Below the pieces are notes generated by a model. That model saw only the letters and a list, made by a program, of their open reading frames with translations, did not search any database and was not told where the DNA came from. 64,000 bases of DNA from CAVXWV01 sp963695415 (GTDB lineage: Bacteria > Chloroflexota > Anaerolineae > Anaerolineales > UBA4823): the NCBI GenBank assembly GCA_963695415.1, contig CAVOGL010000007.1, positions 434,001-498,000 of the forward strand. Reading direction: 5' to 3'. The position numbers and the translations under genes are program-made. Position 1 is the first letter of the stretch. Every line of letters starts with the position of its first letter. Shown here in pieces: positions 35,088-44,022 of the stretch.

Positions 35088-35953
35088 TAATTACTCTCTC
35101 CACCTACCGGACCAGAATTTCCTATCTCGGAGAGATGCACCATGCCATCATTAAAACTACCACGTCGGTAACCACCCAGGTCTATGGTGGTGTACTTAAA
35201 TCCAAATGATTTGATTGCCTGGTTGATCATCTCGGAATGCTCTACAACACTAGTGATTGTCTCGGCTGGAACTTCAATCCTGGCTATTTCGCCATGGTGG
35301 CGGACACGCACGGAGTCGAATCCAAGATCGAACAAGAAATCCTCTGCTGCTTCTACTTGCGACAACTTTTCTTTCGTTACGGTTTCACCATAAGGAATCC
35401 GAGACGCGAGGCAAGCAGAAGCTGGTTTGTCCCACACCGCAACACCAGCTTCTTTTGCCAGTGTACGAATATCCGATTTAGTCATCCCGGCTTCTTTGAG
35501 GGGAGCGCGGACTCCATGTTCGAATGCAGCCTGGCTGCCAGGGCGGTGGTCTGATTGGTCATCCACATTTTCCCCGAACAAGACCCATCTTGCTCCAGTT
35601 TCCTGTTTAATAAAATCCAACTGGTCGAAAAGCTCATCTTTGCAAAAATAACAGCGGTCGACCGGGTTTGTGTAATAATTGGGATCGTCCAGCTCAACAG
35701 TTTGGACTATTTTATGTGGAATGCCTAACTGTTGGGTAATACGGATGATCTCTTTTAATTCCCGCCGAGGCAATGAAGGAGAATCAGCGGTCACGGAAAT
35801 GGCATTATCACCCAAAGTATCATGGGCAATTTTTGCCAGGAAAATGCTGTCCACGCCTCCGGAGACTGCAACCACAACATCTTGCATTTCCAACAATATT
35901 TGTTCTAAAATCTTCTTTTTTGTAGATAGTGAATTAAGAAAAGGTTCAACCAT
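35087..35953 (-). CDS. larE: ATP-dependent sulfur transferase LarE
   Basis: 288 residues of the PP-loop ATPase superfamily. SGGVDSIFLAKIAHD is the ATP loop; DRCYFCKDELF and KPASACLASRIPYGE follow, the cysteine in ACLASR corresponding to the sacrificial sulfur-donor site of LarE. LarE gives its cysteine sulfur (or sulfur from a cluster in three-cysteine types) to the two carboxylates of the LarB product. A single cysteine is seen in this position, so the sacrificial type is favoured. It overlaps larB by one base. Confidence 0.93.
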   Translation of the reverse strand: MVEPFLNSLSTKKKILEQILLEMQDVVVAVSGGVDSIFLAKIAHDTLGDNAISVTADSPSLPRRELKEIIRITQQLGIPHKIVQTVELDDPNYYTNPVDRCYFCKDELFDQLDFIKQETGARWVLFGENVDDQSDHRPGSQAAFEHGVRAPLKEAGMTKSDIRTLAKEAGVAVWDKPASACLASRIPYGETVTKEKLSQVEAAEDFLFDLGFDSVRVRHHGEIARIEVPAETITSVVEHSEMINQAIKSFGFKYTTIDLGGYRRGSFNDGMVHLSEIGNSGPVGGESN

Positions 35954-36708
35954 TATTTACCTTTGAGCGTGTTGATTTGACTGGCTGCGTAACCAGCTCC
36001 AAAACCATTATCAATATTTACAACCGTTATTCCTGATGAACAACTATTCAACATTGCCAATAATGCGGCTAATCCATCAAAACTTGCACCATACCCAACA
36101 CTGGTAGGAACAGCAATCACTGGACGGTTCACCAATCCACCGACAACACTCGGTAGAGCGCCTTCCATCCCGGCTACAACGATCAAAACTGAAGCAGATT
36201 GTATGATTTCAATATTGGCGAGGAGTCTATGTAAACCGGCAACACCTACATCATACAAGCGATCCACGAAGTTGCCCATAATCTCAGCAGTGACTGCAGC
36301 TTCTTCAGCCACGGGCACATCCGCAGTTCCGCCTGTCACAACCAGGATTCTGCCGGGTCTCTTGGGTAAAATATCCGGTTTATAAGAGATGATACGAGCC
36401 AGATCGTGATATGTGACCTGTGGAATCCTGGCTTGGATGGCAGCGTAAATTTCGGGGTTAGCTCGTGTAGCCATAACAGGGCTGTTTTCCTGGGTTAACC
36501 TTTCCATGATAGCGACAATGTGTTCCGTCAATTTCCCTGTGCAGAGAATAACTTCGGGAAAACCACTGCGCAGGCTTCGATGGTTATCGATGCGGGCGAA
36601 TTCATGGTTTTCAAAAGGTAATTTCCTGAGGATATCCAGAGCCTGATCTATACCAATCCTGTTCTCTCGAACATCAGTAAGTAAATTTCGTAGTTTTATC
36701 TCTTCCAA
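35953..36708 (-). CDS. larB: Nicotinate mononucleotide carboxylase LarB
   Basis: 251 residues related to PurE. ILVVTGGTADVPVAEEAAVTAE, VAGMEGALPSVVGGL and IAVPTSVGYGASFDG are the characteristic C-terminal motifs. LarB carboxylates and hydrolyses nicotinate adenine dinucleotide, the first step to the nickel-pincer nucleotide. It is the first gene of the minus-strand larB-larE-larC unit, with overlaps at both junctions. The cofactor serves LarA-type racemases/epimerases, which must be coded elsewhere. Confidence 0.93.
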   Translation of the reverse strand: MEEIKLRNLLTDVRENRIGIDQALDILRKLPFENHEFARIDNHRSLRSGFPEVILCTGKLTEHIVAIMERLTQENSPVMATRANPEIYAAIQARIPQVTYHDLARIISYKPDILPKRPGRILVVTGGTADVPVAEEAAVTAEIMGNFVDRLYDVGVAGLHRLLANIEIIQSASVLIVVAGMEGALPSVVGGLVNRPVIAVPTSVGYGASFDGLAALLAMLNSCSSGITVVNIDNGFGAGYAASQINTLKGK

Positions 36709-37080
36709 TATTTCACTCTTTTTTTATATGTAGCAAAACCTTGCAGCATTATACTCGTAGGTACATGTTTCTCCTCAGAGCCTGATCAAGATTAAGAAAA
36801 ATTATATTATGGTATTCTTTCAGCTGAAAGGATTAGACTGTCTTACATTCCAATTTTTTCCATCCTTTGATATATTTGGTGAATCCCATTTGAATTGAGA
36901 ATCAAATGGGAATAAACCGTAAAATATTGGTTGAATTTCATTTATCCTGGGTGATTGACAGAAGACATGTGGTATTTATTAAATTTATCAACCGAATATT
37001 TTAAGCATCATTTGGGTAAGTCGTGTTAATTAGAGACCAAACGTAGAAGAGATTATGCCATTAACCGCTGAGCAACCTTT
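36709..37080. promoter_or_regulatory. 372-base divergent intergenic region (lar unit / ABC exporter)
   Basis: AT-rich region without a gene longer than the 9-codon frame listed separately. It must hold the promoters of larB (minus) and of the exporter genes (plus), but no -35/-10 pair is convincing. Its clearest element is the perfect inverted repeat TCCCATTTGA (36884-36893) / TCAAATGGGA (36902-36911) with an 8-base centre, which could be an operator or an RNA hairpin. Confidence 0.5.
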
Positions 37081-37084
37081 ATGA
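37055..37084 (+). CDS. Possible 9-residue leader peptide coupled to the ABC exporter
   Basis: ATG CCA ... TTA TGA encodes MPLTAEQPL, and its stop TGA overlaps the exporter start in ATGA. AGAAG lies upstream as a weak ribosome site, while the exporter ATG itself has none. Translational coupling is inferred; the frame could be chance. Confidence 0.3.
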   Translation: MPLTAEQPL

Positions 37085-38853
37085 CAACCTTAATAAAAGC
37101 ACAAGAGATCGCTGAGTTTTCGATCACTCAAAAATTCAGGTCGAACAGGAATAACGCTGTCCGTTGGATTTTATCTTACACGCTTCGATATTGGTACCTG
37201 GTTTTCGGGATGATTATTGGGGCTGTTAGTAATGCAGCATTAGCTACAGTTGTCCCGGTATTAATCGGTCGAGCATTTAATTCAGTTCTTGAGACTCCTC
37301 CTGACACATCTACCCTGGGTGTCATTGCGATCACAATCATCATCACCCAGTTATTGCGTTCTCTTTTACAGTTTGCGAGGAATTTCAGTGCTGAATTACT
37401 AGGTCAAAAATTAGAGAGGGATATCCGCCAGGAATTATACGTGAACCTCTTGGGCAAAAGTATGACGTTTCACAATATCCAACCTGTAGGTGACACAATG
37501 GCGCGTGCAACAAATGATGTACGCGAAATCAACTTGATGTTCAATCCGGGTCTAAACCTGGTCATAGGTTCGGCGATTTTCATGATAACGCCTTTGTACG
37601 TAGCTTACAACTATCATCCCAGCCTGATCATCGTGCCTTTATTCTTCATCACCGGTTATTTTATAGCTTTATGGCAATATTTGCGGGAACTTCGTCCAAT
37701 CTCAACCGACGTCCGTAGTAAATTTGGTGCCTTGAACACCAGGTTGACAGAAGCTCTGGATGGCATCGAAATGGTAAAGGGGATGGCTCAGGAAGAAAGC
37801 GAGTCCAGGTTATTCAACACACTAGCAAAAAATTACCGGAATGCAGTTGTTCGCCAGGGAGATGTAGAAGCAAGGTTCGTCCCATTGTTGCTCCTGGCTG
37901 TGACCGAGGCTTTCGCCCTTCTACATGCGATTATTCTGTTCCAAAACGGCATCCTGGATATCGGTCAGGTGGTTGCGTACTTCTCTTTGATCCAATTATT
38001 TGGTTTTCCGACCTTCACATCTCTTTTCGCTTATTCCCAGGTTTCTTTGGGTCTTGCAGGAGCAAGAAGAATCCTGGAACTCATTAATAAAGAGAATCAC
38101 CTGGATCAGAACATAAAGGGACGTGACCAAAAAATAATTGGTGCAATCGAATTTCAGGACGTTACATTCGAATACCAGAATGGTTTTCCTATCCTTGAAA
38201 ATGTTAGTTTCTCCGTCAAACCTGGTCAGACTGTGGCAATCGTGGGTCAGACCGGTTCAGGCAAAACCTCGTTAGTCAAACTGGTCAACCGTACTTATGA
38301 TGTCACCAGGGGGCAGGTATTGGTCGATGGGATCGATGTTCGTGAGTGGAACCTGGAGACATTAAGAAAAAGCATCTCTTATATTGAACAGGATGTCTTT
38401 CTCTTTTCGAGGACTCTTGAGGAGAATATCGCTTTTGGTTCTCCGACCGCGAATAAGGATGAGATTATTCAGGCATCCAAAGCCGCTCAGGCACACGACT
38501 TCATTTCATCATTTGCAGATGGTTATAACACGATTGTGGGTGAGAGGGGGGTGACCCTCTCGGGAGGTCAGAGACAACGGCTTGCATTGGCTCGGGCTTT
38601 CCTGACAAATCCACCGATCCTGGTCTTGGACGATTCAACCAGCGCAATCGACAGCGCTACCGAAGATTTAATTCAACGCGCCATTTACACAGCAGCTGAA
38701 GGCCGAACAACATTGATCATTACCCACCGATTGTCACAGATCAGGTGGGCTGATTTAATTCTCGTCCTGCGTAATGGGAAGTTAGTTGCGCAGGGTTCTC
38801 ACGAGGATTTGATGGGATCGTCCGAAGCGTATCGCCGGATTTTTAGTGAATAA
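37081..38853 (+). CDS. ABC exporter half, degenerate-Walker-B subunit
   Basis: 590 residues: six membrane helices (about 28-310) then an ATPase domain. Walker A GQTGSGKTS, canonical signature LSGGQRQRLALARAF, and Walker B VLDDSTSAID, in which aspartate replaces the catalytic glutamate. In heterodimeric exporters one subunit shows exactly this, and its partner contributes the working glutamate. It therefore pairs with the gene 23 bases downstream. The substrate (lipid, drug or peptide) is unknown. Confidence 0.9.
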   Translation: MTTLIKAQEIAEFSITQKFRSNRNNAVRWILSYTLRYWYLVFGMIIGAVSNAALATVVPVLIGRAFNSVLETPPDTSTLGVIAITIIITQLLRSLLQFARNFSAELLGQKLERDIRQELYVNLLGKSMTFHNIQPVGDTMARATNDVREINLMFNPGLNLVIGSAIFMITPLYVAYNYHPSLIIVPLFFITGYFIALWQYLRELRPISTDVRSKFGALNTRLTEALDGIEMVKGMAQEESESRLFNTLAKNYRNAVVRQGDVEARFVPLLLLAVTEAFALLHAIILFQNGILDIGQVVAYFSLIQLFGFPTFTSLFAYSQVSLGLAGARRILELINKENHLDQNIKGRDQKIIGAIEFQDVTFEYQNGFPILENVSFSVKPGQTVAIVGQTGSGKTSLVKLVNRTYDVTRGQVLVDGIDVREWNLETLRKSISYIEQDVFLFSRTLEENIAFGSPTANKDEIIQASKAAQAHDFISSFADGYNTIVGERGVTLSGGQRQRLALARAFLTNPPILVLDDSTSAIDSATEDLIQRAIYTAAEGRTTLIITHRLSQIRWADLILVLRNGKLVAQGSHEDLMGSSEAYRRIFSE

Positions 38854-38876
38854 ATTTCTCAAGAAAAGATAATATT

Positions 38877-40691
38877 ATGGGCTTTTTTGGAACATTAAAC
38901 CAGGAAAATTACGATCGCCAGTACAGTGATAAACAATTAATGACCCGGATGGGGTCTTTCTTCTATCCTTACCGATATAGATTGCTTTTTGTGATTTTGC
39001 TAATTCTGGTTACATCTACCACAGCTGCCATGGCTCCCATCATTGTATCCAGGGGTATTACTTTACTTGAGACTGCAGTTCAACCTCAGACAATTTTGAT
39101 TTTATTCCTGGCTATTTTGATTACAGGTGTGATCTCCTGGCTTGCGAATTGGGGGAGAAGGCGCATACTCGTCCGGGTAATCGGAGACGTGATTTATGAT
39201 CTCCGCTCCAAGGCATTTAAAGCAACCGTTGAGCATGATCTTTCTTTTTTTGATGAACATGCATCCGGACGGATCGTGTCTAGAATCTCTTCAGATTCGC
39301 AGGATTTCGGAAGCACAGTCGTGCTGATTACCGATCTGGTATCCCAAATGATCCAGGCGCTGATTCTCGCCGTTGTTTTAGTGCGGATCGAATGGAAATT
39401 AGCCATCATTGTTTTCCTTTTTATACCTGTATTGTTTATTTCTGCACTGGGTTTCCGACGTATTGCCAGAACAGTCACCAGAACTGGAATGCGGGCAATG
39501 GCGAACGTGAATGCGACGATCAAAGAAACGGTAAGCGGAATTTTGGTAGCCAAAAATTTTCGCCAGGAAGAGTCAGTTTATCAGGTCTTTGAATTAGCCA
39601 ATAACCAGTCGTACCAGGTTAATGTTCGCAGAGGTGTAGTGCTGGCTACGATTTTTCCTGCTCTCAGTGTTATGAGTGGGATAGCTACAGGAGTACTGGT
39701 ATATTTTGGCGGTCTAAGCGCGGCATCCGCAATTGTCACTGCTGGCTCTTGGTTTCTTTTCCTTCAGAGTTTGGATCGATTTTTCTTCCCAATTTTGTCG
39801 CTTTCCTCATTTTGGGCACAGGTCCAAACCGGATTGGCAGCTGCAGAGAGGGTGTTTGCCCTTATTGATGCTGAACCACAGGTAATCCAGGTGAATTCAC
39901 AAATTGCCCCGATGTTATATGGTGACATAAGATTCGAGAAAGTCTCCTTCCGTTATAACGATAATGAAAAAGTGCTTGAGAATTTCGATTTGCATATCAA
40001 GGCGGGCGAAACAGTCGCTCTTGTGGGACAAACTGGCGCAGGGAAATCATCAATTGCCAAACTTGTGGCTCGATTTTATGAGTTTCAAGCCGGGAAGTTG
40101 TTGGTTGATGGAATTGACATCCGCAATTTTGACCTGAATACATACCGTGCACAATTGGGCATAGTGCCTCAGGTGCCATTCTTGTTTTCTGGTTCAGTGG
40201 CAGAAAATATTTGTTATGTGTGTGATCCAATATCCGCCAAGAGTGATATGGAAAAATTTTCCAATGAGATCGGGAACGGCGAATGGATGGGATCTCTGAC
40301 AGATGGATTGGACACCCAAGTGGGTGAACGGGGTTCTCGACTGAGTATGGGGCAACGACAATTGGTGGCACTACTCAGGGTTCTCGTCCAGCGTCCGACG
40401 ATTTTTATTCTGGATGAGGCGACTGCGTCTGTAGATCCATTTACAGAATGGCAAATTCAACAAGCATTAAATATGATTTTGAAACGATCGACCAGTATCC
40501 TTATTGCTCATCGATTATCGACAGTTCTTGCTGCAGATCGGATAATTGTGCTGGATAAAGGTGAAATTATTGAAGAAGGCAACCATAAAGAGTTGATGGA
40601 CCGGGGGGGGAATTATGCTGATCTATATAATACCTATTTCCGTCACCAGAGTATCGAGTATATTGAGCAAGCCCGGCAATTTTCAAAATAA
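38877..40691 (+). CDS. ABC exporter half, catalytic subunit with divergent signature
   Basis: 604 residues: six helices then an ATPase domain with Walker A GQTGAGKSS, Walker B ILDEATASVD (catalytic glutamate kept) and a changed signature LSMGQRQLVALLRV. Together with the upstream subunit this gives one complete ATP site (LSGGQ plus glutamate) and one degenerate site (LSMGQ plus aspartate), the asymmetry known from TM287/288-type and BmrCD-type exporters. Confidence 0.9.
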   Translation: MGFFGTLNQENYDRQYSDKQLMTRMGSFFYPYRYRLLFVILLILVTSTTAAMAPIIVSRGITLLETAVQPQTILILFLAILITGVISWLANWGRRRILVRVIGDVIYDLRSKAFKATVEHDLSFFDEHASGRIVSRISSDSQDFGSTVVLITDLVSQMIQALILAVVLVRIEWKLAIIVFLFIPVLFISALGFRRIARTVTRTGMRAMANVNATIKETVSGILVAKNFRQEESVYQVFELANNQSYQVNVRRGVVLATIFPALSVMSGIATGVLVYFGGLSAASAIVTAGSWFLFLQSLDRFFFPILSLSSFWAQVQTGLAAAERVFALIDAEPQVIQVNSQIAPMLYGDIRFEKVSFRYNDNEKVLENFDLHIKAGETVALVGQTGAGKSSIAKLVARFYEFQAGKLLVDGIDIRNFDLNTYRAQLGIVPQVPFLFSGSVAENICYVCDPISAKSDMEKFSNEIGNGEWMGSLTDGLDTQVGERGSRLSMGQRQLVALLRVLVQRPTIFILDEATASVDPFTEWQIQQALNMILKRSTSILIAHRLSTVLAADRIIVLDKGEIIEEGNHKELMDRGGNYADLYNTYFRHQSIEYIEQARQFSK

Positions 40692-40712
40692 CTTGACAGG
40701 ATATTTTAAAAA

Positions 40713-41897
40713 GTGGATTTTTACCTGACCAGGCCGGTACCTGGGTTAAGAGAATTACCTTGGGACAAGCCATTAAATTCTTGGATCGGTCAAATAAATG
40801 TTGTCCAGGAAGCTCCTAAGGGGGCTTCTCACCACCCGGTCATATTTGTAAATTTTGGGGGAGATCTGTACGTGCTTAAGGAATTTTCCTCGAACCAGGC
40901 CGAGGAAGAATTCAACAACCTGGTTCAAGCACAAAACTTCAGGATCCCTGCTATCACCCCCATTGGATTTATAAAGTTCACTCGTAATGAACAGCCAATC
41001 AGCGTTTTGATATCTGAATATCTTGATTATTCTTTACCATATAGCATGTTGTTTGAGAGCCCTGATTTACACAGATATAAAGAATCGCTGCTTGATGCGA
41101 TTGCGGGTCTGTTGGTTCAGCTCCATTTATCAGGGATTTATTGGGGGGATTGTTCTTTGTCCAACACATTATTCCGAAGGGATGCAGGGACATTACAGGC
41201 TTACCTGGTGGATGCCGAGACTGTCAAGTTTACTGAAGGCCGCGTTGAGCCGGAATTGCGATCTCAAGACATAGAAAACATGGTTGATAATATCTCTGGT
41301 GAGTTACTAAGTATCATCTCGACGAATTTATTTACAGAAAAAATCCCTCTTTCAGGAACCACAAGTTATATCCAACTGAAGTATCAGAGGTTGTGGGAAG
41401 AATTAACCAAGGAAGAAATCATCCCTCAGGACGAACAATTCCGCATCCAGGACAGGATCCGGTTAATCAACGATCTGGGTTTCTCTGTAGGTTCAGTAAG
41501 TTTGGCAGCCAACCATGCAGGGACTACGCTTAAAATTCAGGTAATGGTGACAGACAGGCATTTCCACCATGATCAATTGCTTTCGCTGACAGGAATCGAA
41601 GCCCAGGCGATGCAGGCAGAGAAAATGATGAATGAAATTATGGAGACCAGGGCTTCTTTGTCTTTTTCTGAAATTAGTGAAGTTTCCATGTCTGTAGCCG
41701 CTTTTCATTGGCAAGAAAAATTTTATAAGCCAATCATTAGTCTTATGAGCTCCTCTCTGTTGGAACAATATGAACCACCAGAATTTTATTGCCAGGTTTT
41801 GGAACATAAATGGTTTTTATCAGAAAAAGAGAAAAGGGACGTAGGACACCATTATGCCTCTCTCCGTTATCTTGAGCATGTTGACAGATCAGGATGA
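40713..41897 (+). CDS. DUF4032 / lipopolysaccharide-kinase-like protein
   Basis: 394 residues from GTG 40713. The first 200 residues resemble a small kinase fold: FGGDLYVLKEFSSNQAEEEF with the lysine, LHLSGIYWGDCSLSNTLF as catalytic loop, YLVDAETVKF as metal loop. The C-terminal half (LKYQRLWEELTKEEII...) is the DUF4032 domain. Such proteins are conserved in Actinobacteria and Chloroflexi without known function. It follows the exporter by 21 bases and could be in its operon. No membrane helix is seen. Confidence 0.8.
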   Translation: MDFYLTRPVPGLRELPWDKPLNSWIGQINVVQEAPKGASHHPVIFVNFGGDLYVLKEFSSNQAEEEFNNLVQAQNFRIPAITPIGFIKFTRNEQPISVLISEYLDYSLPYSMLFESPDLHRYKESLLDAIAGLLVQLHLSGIYWGDCSLSNTLFRRDAGTLQAYLVDAETVKFTEGRVEPELRSQDIENMVDNISGELLSIISTNLFTEKIPLSGTTSYIQLKYQRLWEELTKEEIIPQDEQFRIQDRIRLINDLGFSVGSVSLAANHAGTTLKIQVMVTDRHFHHDQLLSLTGIEAQAMQAEKMMNEIMETRASLSFSEISEVSMSVAAFHWQEKFYKPIISLMSSSLLEQYEPPEFYCQVLEHKWFLSEKEKRDVGHHYASLRYLEHVDRSG

Positions 41898-41921
41898 GGT
41901 TTTAGTTCTCAGGTCAGAAAC

Positions 41922-42740
41922 TCAGGTGAAATAGAGCACTAAAACTAAGCTTCCTAAAAGGAAACAATAGGCAGAAAAGATGTAAAGTGGACGATTCTGC
42001 AGGAATATCAACAACCATCGGATAGCGAAGTAGCCTACAATGGCTGAACTTAGAAACCCGGGAATAAATACAAGTATTTCAGACCTGGGTATTTGAGAAC
42101 TGGCGAGATCATACAAAGCCAACATCCCGGCTGCCAGCATGATGGGTACCGACATCAAGAAAGCAAATCGAGCAGCGGATGCCCTATCAAAATTTCTCGT
42201 CATTCCTCCCATGATTGTTGACCCAGAGCGGGAAATGCCTGGAAATATGGCTGCAACCTGGAAAAATCCAATCCATATTGCATCCTTCCAGTTCATTCGG
42301 TTTATAGGCTTTTCTTTTTTCCCAACCAACTCAGCAATCAGCAGGAATATGGAATTGAAGATTAATGCGATCCCCGTGAAAACGATGCTCGTGAACGACT
42401 TCTCTACCAGAGATTTTAATAACAATCCCAGGATCCCAGCCGGTATAGATGCAAGAATCAGGTTCCATGCCAGGCGCGAGGACGGATCAGATGTAAAATC
42501 CTTCTCCTTCAATCCCTGGAAAAAACCATTAATTATCATGACTAAATCGGTTCTGAAATATACAATTACTGCCACTAAAGTACCTAATTGCACCAGGACA
42601 TCGAATATGAAAGCCTGCTCTGGATTGAGTTCCCAACCCGCAAAATAAGGGAAAATCACCAAGTGAGCTGAAGAAGATATGGGTAGAAATTCAGACAAAC
42701 CTTGAATAATACCGAGGATAAATGATTGGATTGCGCTCAT
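41922..42740 (-). CDS. uppP: Undecaprenyl-diphosphatase
   Basis: 272 residues, eight helices. Active-site motifs GLSEFLPISSSAHLVIFP near residue 14 and FPGISRSGSTIMGG near residue 165. BacA/UppP removes a phosphate from undecaprenyl diphosphate on the outer face of the membrane, recycling the lipid carrier for peptidoglycan and surface glycans, in keeping with the several glycan loci in the window. It follows tgt by 9 bases. Overexpression of this family gives bacitracin resistance. Confidence 0.95.
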   Translation of the reverse strand: MSAIQSFILGIIQGLSEFLPISSSAHLVIFPYFAGWELNPEQAFIFDVLVQLGTLVAVIVYFRTDLVMIINGFFQGLKEKDFTSDPSSRLAWNLILASIPAGILGLLLKSLVEKSFTSIVFTGIALIFNSIFLLIAELVGKKEKPINRMNWKDAIWIGFFQVAAIFPGISRSGSTIMGGMTRNFDRASAARFAFLMSVPIMLAAGMLALYDLASSQIPRSEILVFIPGFLSSAIVGYFAIRWLLIFLQNRPLYIFSAYCFLLGSLVLVLYFT

Positions 42741-42749
42741 AAACTGCAG

Positions 42750-43901
42750 CTAATTGCCATTGGGCTTATTTGGGAACTTCATATGAATGTCGTATTGGGA
42801 TAGGTAGTCCTCTGCGAAAGTCTCGAAATTACCAGCGATTATCTCCTCGCGCATGGTCTCTGTTAATTTTATGAGCATTCGAAGATTATGGATAGAAAGC
42901 AGAACTGATGAAAGGATCTCTCGTGATTTGACCAGGTGATGAATGTAAGCACGAGTAAAGTTTAGGCAAGTATAACAGTCGCAAGTCTTTTCAATGGGAT
43001 CTTCATCCATTTTATAAACGGCGTTGACCAAATTTATGCGCGAATACCGGGTGAAAGCGGCATTATGACGGGCAAGGCGTGTTGGCAGCACACAGTCAAA
43101 AATATCTATGCCTCGTTTAACCCCATTTACCAGGTCTATGGGCGAGCCAACCCCCATCAAATACCGTGGTTTCTGTGCAGGTAGTATTTTTTCAACGACT
43201 TCGAGCATATGGTGCATTTCTTGTTTGGTTTCGCCAACTGACAAACCTCCGATGGCATACCCAGGAAAGTCTAATGAAACCAGGAATTCCGCTGAAATGG
43301 TCCGCAAATCAGAGAAGATCCCTCCTTGAACGATGCCGAATAATGCCTGGTCTGATCGTTTTTTCTCTGCCAGGCATCGTAACGCCCACTTGTGAGTTCG
43401 ATCCATGGCGCGACGAATATTGTCATATTCGTCTGCTTGAGCGCATTCGTCCAATACCATGATGATATCTGCTCCAAGATTTTCCTGTATCTGGATCGCT
43501 GATTCCGGCGTGATCGTATGGATGGAACCATCTATGTGGCTCTTGAATGTTGCCCCCTCATCGTTGATTCTCCTGTTCTGAGCTAAAGAATATATTTGGA
43601 AACCGCCGGAGTCAGTCAATATGGGTGAGTGCCAACTCATAAAATGATGCAAACCACCCAAATCTTTTATGAGTTTATCTCCCGGGCGTAATTTCAAATG
43701 GTAGGTGTTCGCCAGGACCATGTTAGCACATATGTCGTCAAGTTGTTCTGGCGTCAATGATTTTACCGTCGCCTGGGTCCCTACTGGAGCGAATAGAGGT
43801 GTTTTTAAAGTGCCATGAGGAGTAACGAATTTACCAGCTCTGGCATTACCGCTCTGACTTATGAGCTCATACTGGAACAAATTTTTATTCTGATCTGGCA
43901 C
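42750..43901 (-). CDS. tgt: Queuine/preQ1 tRNA-guanine transglycosylase
   Basis: 383 residues. LTDSGGFQIYSLAQ holds the general-base aspartate, GIDIFDCVLPTRLARH the nucleophile aspartate, and CDCYTCLNFTRAYIHHL...H the zinc site. It swaps G34 of tRNA-His, -Asp, -Asn and -Tyr for a queuosine precursor. No other queuosine gene lies nearby. It is the first gene of a tgt-uppP unit and diverges from a histidine kinase gene. Confidence 0.95.
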   Translation of the reverse strand: MPDQNKNLFQYELISQSGNARAGKFVTPHGTLKTPLFAPVGTQATVKSLTPEQLDDICANMVLANTYHLKLRPGDKLIKDLGGLHHFMSWHSPILTDSGGFQIYSLAQNRRINDEGATFKSHIDGSIHTITPESAIQIQENLGADIIMVLDECAQADEYDNIRRAMDRTHKWALRCLAEKKRSDQALFGIVQGGIFSDLRTISAEFLVSLDFPGYAIGGLSVGETKQEMHHMLEVVEKILPAQKPRYLMGVGSPIDLVNGVKRGIDIFDCVLPTRLARHNAAFTRYSRINLVNAVYKMDEDPIEKTCDCYTCLNFTRAYIHHLVKSREILSSVLLSIHNLRMLIKLTETMREEIIAGNFETFAEDYLSQYDIHMKFPNKPNGN

Positions 43902-43947
43902 AAAGTGTGATTATAACCCAGGGTGAGGATTCAATTTTGTAAAATGA

Positions 43948-43953
43948 TATAAT
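43948..43953 (+). promoter_or_regulatory. Extended -10 of the histidine kinase promoter
   Basis: TGATATAAT (43945-43953) without a good -35. It is followed at 43989-44004 by the inverted repeat ACTGGGA-TT-TCCCAGT, just ahead of the AGGAG ribosome site, which could be an operator or translational control hairpin. Confidence 0.45.
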
Positions 43954-44022
43954 CACAAAGATACAGTCATAATACGGTCTTATTAATCACTGGGATTTCC
44001 CAGTTCTAGGAGTAGAAGAACA

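Noticed and set aside
42139..42648. A 169-codon plus-strand frame
   Set aside because: Antisense to uppP, whose motifs are all intact on the other strand.
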